Assembly: GCF_026262505.1 (NCBI RefSeq) | Contig: NC_067208.1 | Coordinates: forward strand, 4,101,962 to 4,165,961 | Source: Trichomonas vaginalis G3 | Lineage: Eukaryota; Parabasalia; Trichomonadida; Trichomonadidae | Length of the DNA: 64,000 nucleotides | Direction: 5' to 3' | Shown here: in pieces, positions 45,634 to 55,067 of the stretch | Numbering within the stretch: the first letter of the stretch is position 1 | Layout of the letters: each line of letters starts with the position of its first letter | The notes under the pieces: model-generated | Told to the model about the DNA's origin: nothing | Seen by the model: only the letters and a program-made list of their open reading frames with translations | The model's database searches: none | Made by a program: the position numbers and the translations under genes

Positions 45634-47340
45634 TCAATAAATGCGGTACCATGCGAATACAGTCATAAATGGTGGCATATAATCTTTACCCAAGCCTGTT
45701 GGATTTGTTGTGAAAGTATGTGAATGATTTCCTCCTGGTTCAGTTGGTCGAAAAGTCTTTTTTGCTGAATGGTTATAATCTGGAGATAAAACGTCATTGC
45801 CAGCATAATATTCTGAGTTGTATAATGGATGGTCTCTTAATGAGTGACTATGGTCACCAGAAAAGTTTGTAGTTCCTGTATGAGTGTGCGGTGGAAGGTT
45901 TGCTTCAGTAATTTTCTTCGAACCTCCTGTTTGCTTTGAAGAGTTTGCACAATACAAAAACCTGTCAACTATTTGTTCCCATGCACCAACACCAAACATT
46001 ACTTGAGGACCTCTTGCATCCATTGATGTATAAATAGAACCTACTGGGTTCATTAAATTAAACATATGCGATATTATAGGATTGTCTCTTTTGAACTTAA
46101 AATATAGTGCAACTATTTCTGGTTTCTTCTGGTTTGTGTCAGAATATTTTTTATAATATAATCTTATGTTTTCAGGGTAGGTAAAATCTTGACTATAATA
46201 TTTATTTCTGTCATCTGTATAATAATATACTATTCTCGTTTTTTCTATTGCATTATATCTTTTATATCTATAATAATCTAAATATAATGTTAGCTTTTGT
46301 TCATCTACATGTGGTGTTCTGACATCATCTCCATAGTCATAATAATATGGTGCTGGAGCTGGGTCAGGCAATGTCATATCTGCCATTTCATAAACTCTTA
46401 AATATTTCTTTTGTTCGTCTCCATATAAGTTTAAGTAACAGTTGTTGTCTAATGGAACTTTAACTTGTGTACCATTATTCTTTATATAGCCTACATACAT
46501 TTCATTGTTATTTTTCGGAATGAGTTTATACCGTATACCATTTTTTAAGGAGTGTACAAACTCCCATCTAAAATATTTGTTTTCTTCATAGATAGAAAAG
46601 TCGCCAACAATAGTTTCAATATTTTTCGTTGTTCCTATCAAACTTTGGTATATTTCGTTAACATATGTTTTATCCACCTTCTTCTCTAACGCAGCAGCAA
46701 CACATTCCTTATCTGCTTTCTTCTCTAACGCAGCAGCAACACATTCCTTATCTGCCTTCTTCCCTAACTCATCGTTAACATATGTTTTATCCGCTTTAAG
46801 GTCTAAACATCCTGAAACCCATCCTGTATCGGCTTTAGTTTTTAAAATCTTTGATGTCCATTCATGATACCATTCAACCATTTCTTTAATTTCATTATCT
46901 TTTTCGTTAACATATTCCTTATCCGCTTTCTTCTCTAACGCAGCAGCAACACATTCCTTATCTGCTTTCTCCATTATGTCATTTAGGAAACCTTTTATGA
47001 ATTCCTCATTTAAATTAAATCTTCCAATCTTCAAAACTTTAGGAAATGCATTTAATGCGTAATATCTCTGTTCTTCTGGTGGAATTGATGTTATATCATC
47101 CGTTATTCCTTTAATTTTTGAATTCATAAATAAAATTTCTTTTATATTTGATATCACTGCACCACCTTTGCAAACGAATTCGAAATGGTCATTTTTCAAT
47201 ACTATCTCCAAATCTCCATATTTCAACCTTTGCGTTTGTTCTGCCGTCTTTGAATTATATGCATATATGGCGTATGTAATGGTCTGAGGGACCTGGGTGC
47301 TTTGTGCCTTAAGTTGTTGTGGTTGCTGTTGTTTAATCAT
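45634..47340 (-). CDS. phage-like tail-fibre/adhesin with Gp10-type tip
   Basis: A 568-residue protein that reads whole, starting MIKQQQPQQLKAQSTQVPQT in an ATAAATG context. The stalk carries several ADKECVAAALEKK/ADKTYVNDEL repeats, suited to a trimeric coiled shaft. The middle is Tyr-rich and beta-like. The tip has MNPVGSIYTSMDARGPQVMF, GAWEQIVDRFLYCA, TGGSKKITEANLPPHTHT, HSHS and HSHT pairs, and YMPPFMTVFAWYRIY. This is the layout of the T4 Gp10/Gp12-type phage tip domain with metal-binding His pairs. It would act in binding a cell surface; family knowledge plus inference. Confidence 0.88.
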   Translation of the reverse strand: MIKQQQPQQLKAQSTQVPQTITYAIYAYNSKTAEQTQRLKYGDLEIVLKNDHFEFVCKGGAVISNIKEILFMNSKIKGITDDITSIPPEEQRYYALNAFPKVLKIGRFNLNEEFIKGFLNDIMEKADKECVAAALEKKADKEYVNEKDNEIKEMVEWYHEWTSKILKTKADTGWVSGCLDLKADKTYVNDELGKKADKECVAAALEKKADKECVAAALEKKVDKTYVNEIYQSLIGTTKNIETIVGDFSIYEENKYFRWEFVHSLKNGIRYKLIPKNNNEMYVGYIKNNGTQVKVPLDNNCYLNLYGDEQKKYLRVYEMADMTLPDPAPAPYYYDYGDDVRTPHVDEQKLTLYLDYYRYKRYNAIEKTRIVYYYTDDRNKYYSQDFTYPENIRLYYKKYSDTNQKKPEIVALYFKFKRDNPIISHMFNLMNPVGSIYTSMDARGPQVMFGVGAWEQIVDRFLYCANSSKQTGGSKKITEANLPPHTHTGTTNFSGDHSHSLRDHPLYNSEYYAGNDVLSPDYNHSAKKTFRPTEPGGNHSHTFTTNPTGLGKDYMPPFMTVFAWYRIY

Positions 47341-47364
47341 TTATTATGATTTAAAAATAAATAT

Positions 47365-48074
47365 TTAATCTGTTATCTCATCAGCTATTTTTTCTATTTG
47401 AAATTGCCATAATATTTCATTCATGAATTCTAAATCACAATCAAATAGGTCAGTTACTCTAAATTTAATATTTGATAAATCTTTTGAATGAAGAATAAAT
47501 GAATTCCCGGATAATTGAAACGGATATGATAAAGAAAATATGTTTAAGTTGATGGATAAAATGTTTTGTATTGATGGGTAAGAGTTAGGGTCTAATGTTT
47601 GATGTGAAAATCTCATTGGGGTATTAACTTTATCACATTTGATTAAAATGAAATTGGAACCAGTGTCAGAATACAAAACATCCCCAACATCTTTTTCAAA
47701 ATTTAATATCCCCAACAATGAACGAAGATGAGGAGTACAAAATTTAATTTTCAGCGGAATTTAATAAGGTTATTTATTTCATCAAGTTCAAAAAGTTTAT
47801 CAGGTTTTGATTTAAAATTTTCTTCATACCATACGATAAATGATTCATTTAAATAACTTAAAATCATGTTAATATCCCATTTCGCTATCACATTATTTAT
47901 ATACATATCATACGTTTTTTCATGGTCATCTTTAATAAATGATATATAATCTGAAGGGTCTAAAAGAATGGGATTAAATTTACCACTCACAGAAACGAGA
48001 GTAACATTATAAATTCCGCTAACTGTTAAATTTAATTCACAGTTATTATTCGAAATAATATTGATAATTGACAT
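47365..48074 (-). pseudogene. penton-like protein region, broken
   Basis: The first part begins MSIINIISNNNCELNLTVSG and the second ends in a beta-rich FRVTDLFDCDLEFMNEILWQ. The block order matches the penton-like protein of family A (15931-16773), which also lies next to a tail-fibre gene. Looks broken about once. Confidence 0.45.
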
Positions 48075-48093
48075 TTTTATTACGATTAAAAAT

Positions 48094-48572
48094 ATGGTAA
48101 AGCGTTATTTTCCAGTGATAAATAAAACTAGGATAAGATTACCTCAAGAATTCATAAATTCAACGAATAAGAAATTCATTCATGTTATAAATTTTAGTGT
48201 TTTCAGAAAATATGAGTCATGTCATATTCATCAACAGGTTATATTTCACTTCATTCAAATTTAGTTCAATCAAACCCATATAATGACCATTTCATAAGAT
48301 TTTCAGATGGTATTAAAAATGTAATTGATAGATTAAAATATGAACAGATTGACAATATCGAATTTTTGGAATTTTGGTTTAAATATCCTGATGGAAAAAA
48401 GATTGAAGTTAAAGATAAAGCTGATACTATAACAAAAACAATTACAATGACCGATCCAGATAGTGGGGAACAAAAAGAAATAAAACAAACGATAGAAACT
48501 GGTGAAAGGTCAATTATTATTGATTATGATTCAAAGGATTATTATTCAATAATGTTAATGCTTGAATATTAA
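48094..48572 (+). pseudogene. capsid-associated protein region, broken
   Basis: Begins MVKRYFPVINKTRIRLPQEF, similar in pattern to the N-terminus of the 356-residue family A protein (31553-32623). The readable later part has HFIRFSDGIKNVIDRLKYEQ and a Thr/Lys-rich loop. It looks broken about once and is shorter overall than the family A protein. Confidence 0.45.
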
Positions 48573-48910
48573 ATGGCCTTAACAAAGAATTTTTCAAGTG
48601 ATATTTTATATTCATCAACTATTTTATTATAAATATCATTATATGTTAAATGAAGTTCAGTTGTTGTTCCGTTCTTTGATATCTTAATTGTGCTAATATC
48701 CTTTATAGGATTTATTTTTGCAACTGTTCCGCAGCATGAAACCTCATCATCTATGAAAAATTGAATCTTAACGTCTGAATCTTGAACATCACAAAGAATG
48801 GCGATAATGTGAATTAATGATTCATAAGGTAAAATAATTAAACCGGATTGGTCAATTAAATTTATTATTGAATCATAATTATTAATTATTATATCACGGT
48901 AAATTTTCAT
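48569..48910 (-). CDS. Polinton protein with ILLP...CCG domain, 113 residues
   Basis: Begins MKIYRDIIINNYDSIINLID. LIILPYESLIHIIAIL, FFIDDEVSCCGTVAKINPI and TYNDIYNKIVDEYKISLEKF align in order with the C-terminal domain of the family A protein at 24448-25029. Conservation between two distant elements argues for a core virion or assembly role. The fold is not recognised. Confidence 0.55.
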   Translation of the reverse strand: MKIYRDIIINNYDSIINLIDQSGLIILPYESLIHIIAILCDVQDSDVKIQFFIDDEVSCCGTVAKINPIKDISTIKISKNGTTTELHLTYNDIYNKIVDEYKISLEKFFVKAI

Positions 48911-48927
48911 TAATTCTGAATTAATGT

Positions 48928-49251
48928 CTATTTTATATGGCGCATTGCGACTGGAATCGTAGATTCCTGGGTTCTCGATGTTTGATGAAAGAGGCGGGGG
49001 TATGTTGGATAAGTGGGAATTTCAACAGGTTCTTTACCGGGTTCAGATAAAATGATTGGGTCTCCATTCTCCTCATTCTTCGGTAAGTCACGAGTTAATA
49101 AATTTGGTTGAGTTGCTGACCTTGTTAATTCAGGGCTAACATTAACTTTAACATTTTGAATAATTCGTGATTTATCATCATTTACGTTATAACCAACCGT
49201 AATCTCTGCTTTTGCGTTTGTGTTCTTTTGACTTGTGAAACGTCTTCTCAT
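48928..49251 (-). CDS. disordered Polinton protein, 107 residues
   Basis: Begins MRRRFTSQKNTNAKAEITVG in an ATAAATG context. It is polar, Pro/Thr-rich (GKEPVEIPTYPTYPRLFHQT). It sits just before the CCG-domain gene on the same strand and resembles the disordered N-terminal half of the family A protein at 24448-25029, so the two genes together correspond to one family A gene. Confidence 0.45.
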   Translation of the reverse strand: MRRRFTSQKNTNAKAEITVGYNVNDDKSRIIQNVKVNVSPELTRSATQPNLLTRDLPKNEENGDPIILSEPGKEPVEIPTYPTYPRLFHQTSRTQESTIPVAMRHIK

Positions 49252-49335
49252 TTATAATTGAATAAAAAAAAGAAAAATATATTTAAAGTTTTATTTAGTT
49301 GTTACGGTAATATCCCAAGGTTCATCATTGTTTGC

Positions 49336-50235
49336 TTATACTTTCTTTGTAACTGCACCAATTATGTTATTGATATTGCTTTGAGTTTCTTCCAGTCTTA
49401 TTTTATCATTTACAATATCTTTAATCATTTCATTACATGCATTCTTAAAACCATCTGATTTTTCTAATTTACGTCTATCACTTTCTTTAATTAAATCAAA
49501 GTTATAACCTTGTTGAGAATAAAGTGGTTTCTTTATCAATTCCTTGAACGCTTCTGAAAGTGAAGATGAAGAAATTCTTGCCACTTGAATTGGTTTAAAT
49601 TCTGCTTTCATTGCTTCTTTTTGTTCATTGAACACTGGATCGAATAAAGCAACTTTAAAGAATTTCTTAGCTGGAATTTCAGGTCTAATATTTGCATATT
49701 GACCATCAAACTGATTAACATATCGTGGTAATCCATCCGGTCCCTCTTCAACAGCATTTAATTCTTCATTGAAATAAGAATATGGATTATAACGGTATGA
49801 ATTAATTGGACCATTTTCACCTTCTCCAATGTATTGTTTAACAGCTTTTCCATTTTCATCAAATTGCATAGGATAACGTTCATTATATGCTTTACGTTTA
49901 GGATAATCCGTCATTGTTAATTTATACCCATTTATGACTTTAATATTACCTTGACCATCAGTAACGAAAACTTCATTTATACCATCAGGCTTTCCATTTG
50001 GTCCTGTAATGTCTGCTTCATGTGCTTCCCAATTTGGTCCATGACGTTTGGCATATGCTTGAGCTTCTGGTAATGTTAAAACGTTTCTCATTTGTTTAAC
50101 ATCCTTTTGAAGACCAGCAACAATGTGGACTAATTCTTTCATTCCATCTGGAACTTTCATAGTTCTATTATATCCACCGTTTTTGTTTGTCCCTTGTTTT
50201 AATGGAACCTGTAGAAGATTTGCTATTTCTGTCAT
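49336..50235 (-). CDS. Polinton virion-type protein, 299 residues
   Basis: Begins [21 protein letters not shown] central [40 protein letters not shown] block is followed by a proline/tyrosine-rich region and a C-terminal coiled segment ([19 protein letters not shown]). I recall similar blocks in other Polinton-type structural proteins but cannot name the family with certainty. It lies next to the packaging ATPase and capsid on the same strand. A virion-associated role is likely. Confidence 0.5.
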   Translation of the reverse strand: MTEIANLLQVPLKQGTNKNGGYNRTMKVPDGMKELVHIVAGLQKDVKQMRNVLTLPEAQAYAKRHGPNWEAHEADITGPNGKPDGINEVFVTDGQGNIKVINGYKLTMTDYPKRKAYNERYPMQFDENGKAVKQYIGEGENGPINSYRYNPYSYFNEELNAVEEGPDGLPRYVNQFDGQYANIRPEIPAKKFFKVALFDPVFNEQKEAMKAEFKPIQVARISSSSLSEAFKELIKKPLYSQQGYNFDLIKESDRRKLEKSDGFKNACNEMIKDIVNDKIRLEETQSNINNIIGAVTKKV

Positions 50236-50275
50236 GTTTAATTATAAATAAAAAATAAAAATTAATTATAAAAAG

Positions 50276-51090
50276 TTAATCAAATTTAACACTTCCTTTA
50301 TTTAAATCAACTATTATTTTTCCATGTTCACCTAATTGCTGATATTGTGTGTAAAGTTCATTAATGCTCATTGGTAAATTCACTTGATAAAGCATAACGT
50401 TCAACTGTTGACGACTAAACCCACTGAAAATGAAAAGGGTGGACAGGTTTGATTTAATGTTTGTGCTTAATGCTTTGAAATATTGAACAGCCATAAAGAA
50501 TGAACACTGAATGTGTCGACATTGAGTTAATAACTGATTAAAATATGATTTCTCATTTGTTATTAGTTCTGATTTCACTGCATCATCTAGAAAAATGAGT
50601 GAATGCAAAAATTCTCTATCAAAATTTGAAATAGAAAGTGTTTCAAATAATTCATCCCTTTGTTTATTAATAATTTTATCCTCTAATCCTTGCTTCTTGA
50701 TTGTATTATATAATTCTTTATACATTAAAAGTTTTTTAAATAATCTTCTGCTTCTTCTTGTGATAAATAAATAATTGGAATTTTGATTAAATGCTTTAAA
50801 GATTCAAATGTATCATCTGAAGGTGAACCTGAACGGTTGATATAAATTAACACATGTGAATGGGGTGAAGTGTTAGCAATAATGATAATTTGTTTTAATA
50901 TCGTTAATGTTTTACCTTTATTTTGTTTACCAATTGCTGCAGTGATTGAATTTAAGTAACATTCAGAATATGGAATTTTCATTAATTTTTCCTTAGATAG
51001 AGCATTTCTATTATCACTCAATGCTTCATTAATCATATCATCTATGTAGGTATTATATACATCTGTTAATTCTTCAGAATTGAAATCCAT
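50276..51090 (-). pseudogene. FtsK/HerA-type packaging ATPase region
   Basis: The first part starts MDFNSEELTDVYNTYIDDMI in an ATTAAATG context and has a Walker A-like IGKQNKGKTLTIL. The second part has a Walker B LIFLDDAV and FMAVQYFKALSTNIKSNLST, matching the order in the family A ATPase. It sits directly downstream of the capsid gene, a usual Polinton arrangement. It looks broken about once. Confidence 0.7.
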
Positions 51091-51114
51091 TTAATCAAAA
51101 ATAAATTTATAATT

Positions 51115-52755
51115 TTAAACATTTCTATTCATCAATATTTCATCATATGAACTTCTATACTGTGGTGGTGTACCTGTTGGATGATATTTCAAACCTTCGT
51201 CCGGTGTCCATGTCCAATATGTAGTCCTAGTAAACCAAACCTGAGGAGGATTTGTCACCTTTGAACAGTAAGTGTCATTTTCACCCTGAATGATTGGATA
51301 AGCTTTCACTTGTACTGTAACTTGTGAGTTGAAAGTTTCTAATCCATCAAAGAATATACCCGCTCCATCACGTTGAACTGGAATAGTGCATAAGAATGAA
51401 GTTTGGTCTTTCCATGTTCTAGCTAATGGCGTGCCATTATCATCATTCAGTGGTCTAGTTAATGAGTCCTCGTATTCTTCCGTGCATTCATTCACTCCAT
51501 CTAAATCAGAAGCTTGAAGCATACGTGTAAAGAATATGTCACCCACTGTGGTCATCGCTTGATCGGGGAAGTTTCTGGAATCTATAGTGACCTGAAGACC
51601 TCGAAGCATTGGATTTTCTAAAACCGTTCTTTGCATTGCATTCTTCGGAAATGTTAACACAACATCTGTAACATTATGAAGAGCGTATGAGAAATCTGAG
51701 CTAATACCTTCAGGAGTGATGCATCCTCCATTTAGTGAACGAACGTCAATATGTTGAGCTGGAATCATGAATGGATCTTCCTTACTGAATAAACGTGGTA
51801 TTGCTTTAACTGATTCTTCAATTAAACCGTATCCTGGTGTAATGCATTTATCCTCTAAAACTTCCATCTTTGTGCATGAAATAATAACGTTATCAACTGT
51901 TGCGTCAGCAGATGTGGCGGCTAAGCTTGTAATTAATTTGGCAGGAAGTCCGATTTGTTGGAATTTGCGATCATATTTATAAACATGATTCATAATCTTT
52001 TCATAATTTTCATCAGTTATCTTTTCATAAACGTAATTTTGTAAATCAGCAACTCTTAACGGGTCAACCTGACAAAATACTAAAGTATCCCTGAAAACAT
52101 AATATTTAAGAATGATTTCACCAAATGATTTAGGATAATCATCGAACGCCTGAAATGCTAACAAATCATTTACCGGAATAATCATATCAAAAGTGATATC
52201 AACTTCTTCATTTGCGTTCTTGAAAACTTCTGAAGGGTCAATATATTTACCACATACTGAGTTATCATATTTTTGAACATTATTATATAACGAATGAACA
52301 AACTTTTTAACTTTCCTTTCTGATTTTGGTTTATATGTTGCAAATGCGAAAGATTCACGGGCGCAATCCATTTGAAGATAACCGGCATCACCTCTTTCAG
52401 TTTCTACTTCTAATTGTTTAAAGCTTTGATTCGATGATTTGTAACCAACGAATAAACGCATGCATTTAAAAGTGGCATCACATGTGAAAGCTTTATTTGA
52501 AACTAGAGTTGCTTTAACTTTGCGTTTAATATATGTGTCACCTAATTGGTTCACATCATGAGCCGGATTTGTAATTCTTAAATGAGTTTGTTTATCATCA
52601 AAATATGGAGTATCAGAGTCATAGCATGAACTTTCAAGTTCTCTATAATATCTTCTACCGTCATTCTTTGCGAATATTTCATTTATCTTTTCGAATGAAT
52701 GAAACACATTTCCATTAATCGGTTTAGTGTTTGGCACCAAATAGTTAGTCGTCAT
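51115..52755 (-). CDS. double-jelly-roll major capsid protein
   Basis: A 546-residue protein that reads whole, beginning MTTNYLVPNTKPINGNVFHS in an ATAAATG context. Two successive beta-barrel-like halves can be followed: THLRITNPAHDVNQL, FVGYKSSNQSFKQLEVETE and DITFDMIIPVNDLLAFQAFD in the first, then QHIDVRSLNGGCITPEG, VTDVVLTFPKNAMQ and NSQVTVQVKAYPI in the second. The IPVNDLLAF block and total length fit Polinton/adenovirus-lineage capsid proteins, which assemble as trimers into an icosahedral shell. Confidence 0.82.
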   Translation of the reverse strand: MTTNYLVPNTKPINGNVFHSFEKINEIFAKNDGRRYYRELESSCYDSDTPYFDDKQTHLRITNPAHDVNQLGDTYIKRKVKATLVSNKAFTCDATFKCMRLFVGYKSSNQSFKQLEVETERGDAGYLQMDCARESFAFATYKPKSERKVKKFVHSLYNNVQKYDNSVCGKYIDPSEVFKNANEEVDITFDMIIPVNDLLAFQAFDDYPKSFGEIILKYYVFRDTLVFCQVDPLRVADLQNYVYEKITDENYEKIMNHVYKYDRKFQQIGLPAKLITSLAATSADATVDNVIISCTKMEVLEDKCITPGYGLIEESVKAIPRLFSKEDPFMIPAQHIDVRSLNGGCITPEGISSDFSYALHNVTDVVLTFPKNAMQRTVLENPMLRGLQVTIDSRNFPDQAMTTVGDIFFTRMLQASDLDGVNECTEEYEDSLTRPLNDDNGTPLARTWKDQTSFLCTIPVQRDGAGIFFDGLETFNSQVTVQVKAYPIIQGENDTYCSKVTNPPQVWFTRTTYWTWTPDEGLKYHPTGTPPQYRSSYDEILMNRNV

Positions 52756-52824
52756 TTATTAATAAATAAAAAATCAAAATTAAAAGATGAAAATGAATTT
52801 TTAATTTTAATGAAATAATCAACT

Positions 52825-53039
52825 ATGGCTGCAGGTATATTTAAGAAACTGTGGGATAAAGTAAAAAGAGGAGCGCATAAAGTTTGGGAAACAATGAAGA
52901 AAGGAGCAATTGGATATTTAAGAATAAAGAAGCAATTAGTGACGTTGCTGAATCAATAACACCAAAAGCTGCCCCAATAAGAGAAATATTAAATAAAGGA
53001 GAAAAAGTTTATCAAAGACTTCAACCGATACTAAGATAA
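52825..53039 (+). pseudogene. small amphipathic Polinton protein, broken copy
   Basis: Begins MAAGIFKKLWDKVKRGAHKV, clearly a relative of the gene at 53058-53294, which faces it. The later readable part contains ILNKGEKVYQRLQPIL. It appears broken about once. Confidence 0.5.
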
Positions 53040-53057
53040 AAATAATTTATTTTTCCA

Positions 53058-53294
53058 CTATCTACCTCCTATTTTATTAAGTATTCCTTCAGCAATTCCA
53101 CCAACTGCGTTACCTGCTTGTGCTCCCATCGCCGGATTACCTGCTTTTGTACCTAATACTCCACCTATGATAGTTCCTGCCGTTTTCGCTACTGGTGCCA
53201 AAAAGTTTGCAACAGGTTTAATAACCTTTTTATAAACCCAACCCGCAGCTTTCTTAATTCCTTCCCATAATTTTTTAAAGAATCCTGCCGCCAT
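53058..53294 (-). CDS. small amphipathic Polinton protein, 78 residues
   Basis: Begins MAAGFFKKLWEGIKKAAGWV: a basic amphipathic helix with aromatic residues on one side. A Gly/Ala-rich hydrophobic stretch follows (IIGGVLGTKAGNPAMGAQAG). The pattern recalls membrane-lytic or core peptides of adenovirus-like virions and parallels the Gly-rich gene in family A (30217-30624). A role in membrane penetration or DNA condensation is inference. Confidence 0.6.
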   Translation of the reverse strand: MAAGFFKKLWEGIKKAAGWVYKKVIKPVANFLAPVAKTAGTIIGGVLGTKAGNPAMGAQAGNAVGGIAEGILNKIGGR

Positions 53295-53360
53295 TTCTGA
53301 TTTAATATTAATTAAAAAATATATTTCATCACTTATATTCTAATTTTTATTTAATGATAA

Positions 53361-53729
53361 ATGAAACCAATTTTAAAAATAAATGAAACAGAGGAGGAAG
53401 AAATAAATGAAAGTGAAAATGTTCAACAAAAAATAAACGTTGTTAAACCAATTACTGAAATAAAAATTTTTTCATCTGTTGAAGAATTTAATGACTATTA
53501 TGCCAATAATAAAAAATTATTTGAAGAATTGACAACATGTAAATTGAATAAAATGTTTAAAGTTGATGGATTCAAAATTTCAAAAATAAAAGGGGTGATT
53601 AGTTTGAAATCTATTCCTCAATCAAGAATCACCTCATTAATGAAAATTGATGATTTAACAAAAAGAATAGAAGAGATTGAAGAAAGAATGAATCAAATAA
53701 TTGATTTCATAAATTCAAATAATCATTAG
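53361..53729 (+). CDS. unknown Polinton protein, 122 residues
   Basis: Begins MKPILKINETEEEEINESEN in an ATAAATG context, with an acidic N-terminus, a Phe-rich middle (SVEEFNDYYANNKKLFEEL) and a coiled-coil end (IDDLTKRIEEIEERMNQIID). It is the last gene before the right TIR. No recognised family. Confidence 0.5.
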   Translation: MKPILKINETEEEEINESENVQQKINVVKPITEIKIFSSVEEFNDYYANNKKLFEELTTCKLNKMFKVDGFKISKIKGVISLKSIPQSRITSLMKIDDLTKRIEEIEERMNQIIDFINSNNH

Positions 53730-53755
53730 TTTCAATTTCTTTTTCTCGTTATGTA

Positions 53756-53949
53756 TGGGCTGAGTGTAAATGTCTTACAATTTTGAAAATTTTTTAAATC
53801 TTAATTTATTCAAAAACGTAAGAATAAAAACCGTAAGAATCATACATTTTTTACTTCATATGTTAAAAAAAATGATACAAAATCGTTCAATATTGTATGA
53901 ATTCTTACGTTTACAAAAAAAGTCACACAACCCTCCCACATATACTACT
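53756..53949 (-). repeat. right terminal inverted repeat, family B
   Basis: 194 bp, the inverted copy of 33793-33985, ending CACATATACTACT at 53949. It is followed by TCTAAA (53950-53955), the second half of the 6-bp target duplication. Confidence 0.93.
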
Positions 53950-53955
53950 TCTAAA

Positions 53956-54627
53956 CGTATAAAATTGTCAATTTTATGAAAATAAATTGAAAATATCATG
54001 AAATGTAAAGGAGAGTAATATTTTTCAATTTTCTTTTTTTCTTTGTCTCAAATATTTTCTGTTGGGAATTTTCTTGTTATCAAAAAATAATTTTAATATT
54101 TGTTTATTTCATTACATACAATAAAATTTTCAAAACTCTATTTCTTCTCAAGAAAATTTTTTCCTTCATATGAAGAAACATTTTGTTCTCCATTTGATAC
54201 TGAGTCTAAATCTCGATTTTTGAATTTTCTTCTTTCCAAATTCTTTTTTTCCAAATTAGAAGTTTAATTCAAATTTTCAATAGTTTATATATTTTCTCAA
54301 ACCGTCTCAGATTTTCTCACTTTTTAGGGATTTTCTCTCAAAATATACAAAAATAGTAATATCAATACATGTGTCTAATATACTTTAAAACCATCGTGAC
54401 AAAATTCAAAAACGAAGAGTTCTTCTCTCCAAATTTTTTTCAAAATCAAAAAAATGAGATAAAAAAGTACGTTTGGAAAATTCATTTTTAGCATTTTAGG
54501 AATTTTCTCACTTTTCTTCCAAATTGACATCCTTACACTTATTATATTTTTCTATTTAAAAATTCATTTTTTATTTAAATGTTTCAAATGTACTACCAAA
54601 TCTAAATATTATCATATAATTTATTAG
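53956..54627. other. AT-rich host intergenic DNA
   Basis: No gene visible. It has many short runs of TTTTC/AAATTTTC-like sequence (for example ATTTTCTC repeated between 54295 and 54500), giving a simple-sequence look. Confidence 0.5.
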
Positions 54628-55011
54628 ATGAAGTTTCATATCATACGAATGTTAGTTCAAAATAAGTTCACAAAGACATATATATTCGATTATCTATGCC
54701 CAACCAATATTGATTGTACCGATTACATTATTGGATTGCATCAAGGAATCTATAAATTCCAGCTATATGGTGCCTATGGCGGTGTTGATCAGGGTAAGAT
54801 ATCCTCTTTCATTGATAACAAGGGAAATTGAATAAGTGAATCTCTTGTTGAAGAATACAATGGGAACACCAAATGTGTCAACATAAGAAGCCGTGATGGA
54901 GTTGGCGGCTAAATATCGGGTATCATTAAGCTATCCCACGCAATAACCGCTTATGCAACTATAGGTGGTCAAGGAATATACAATATGAGAGTGAAAGATT
55001 TGTCGAAATAA
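54628..55011 (+). pseudogene. glycine-rich trichomonad surface-family gene fragment
   Basis: One frame reads YIFDYLCPTNIDCTDYIIGL, HQGIYKFQLYGAYGGVDQG, then ISESLVEEYNGNTKCVNIR and ITAYATIGGQGIYNMRV. It is interrupted by in-frame stops at about 54829 (TGA) and 54910 (TAA), and ends at 55011. CT-Y...GIYKF-LYGA-GG is a pattern I associate with a large trichomonad Gly-rich family, where the repeated GG part would follow. Only the N-terminal part is left, so this is a decayed host paralogue. Confidence 0.5.
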
Positions 55012-55067
55012 CTGCAAAATGACCTTTTATCGAAAAATTCATACAGAGTTTTATTTTATCTGTAGGC

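Larger units (their letters stand above)
33793..53949 (+). mobile_element. Maverick/Polinton family B, 20.2 kb, with 6-bp target duplication
   Basis: The element is bounded by ~193-bp inverted repeats starting AGTAGTATATGTGG and flanked by a perfect TCTAAA duplication (33787-33792, 53950-53955), so both ends are original. Polymerase B and integrase lie on the left. A primase-helicase with repeat arrays and a KilA-N gene are in the middle. Tail fibre, penton-like protein, packaging ATPase and capsid are on the right. The polymerase region is broken about six times and four or five others about once or twice. Capsid, tail-fibre and several small genes read whole. It is more decayed, hence probably older, than family A. 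Confidence 0.95.
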
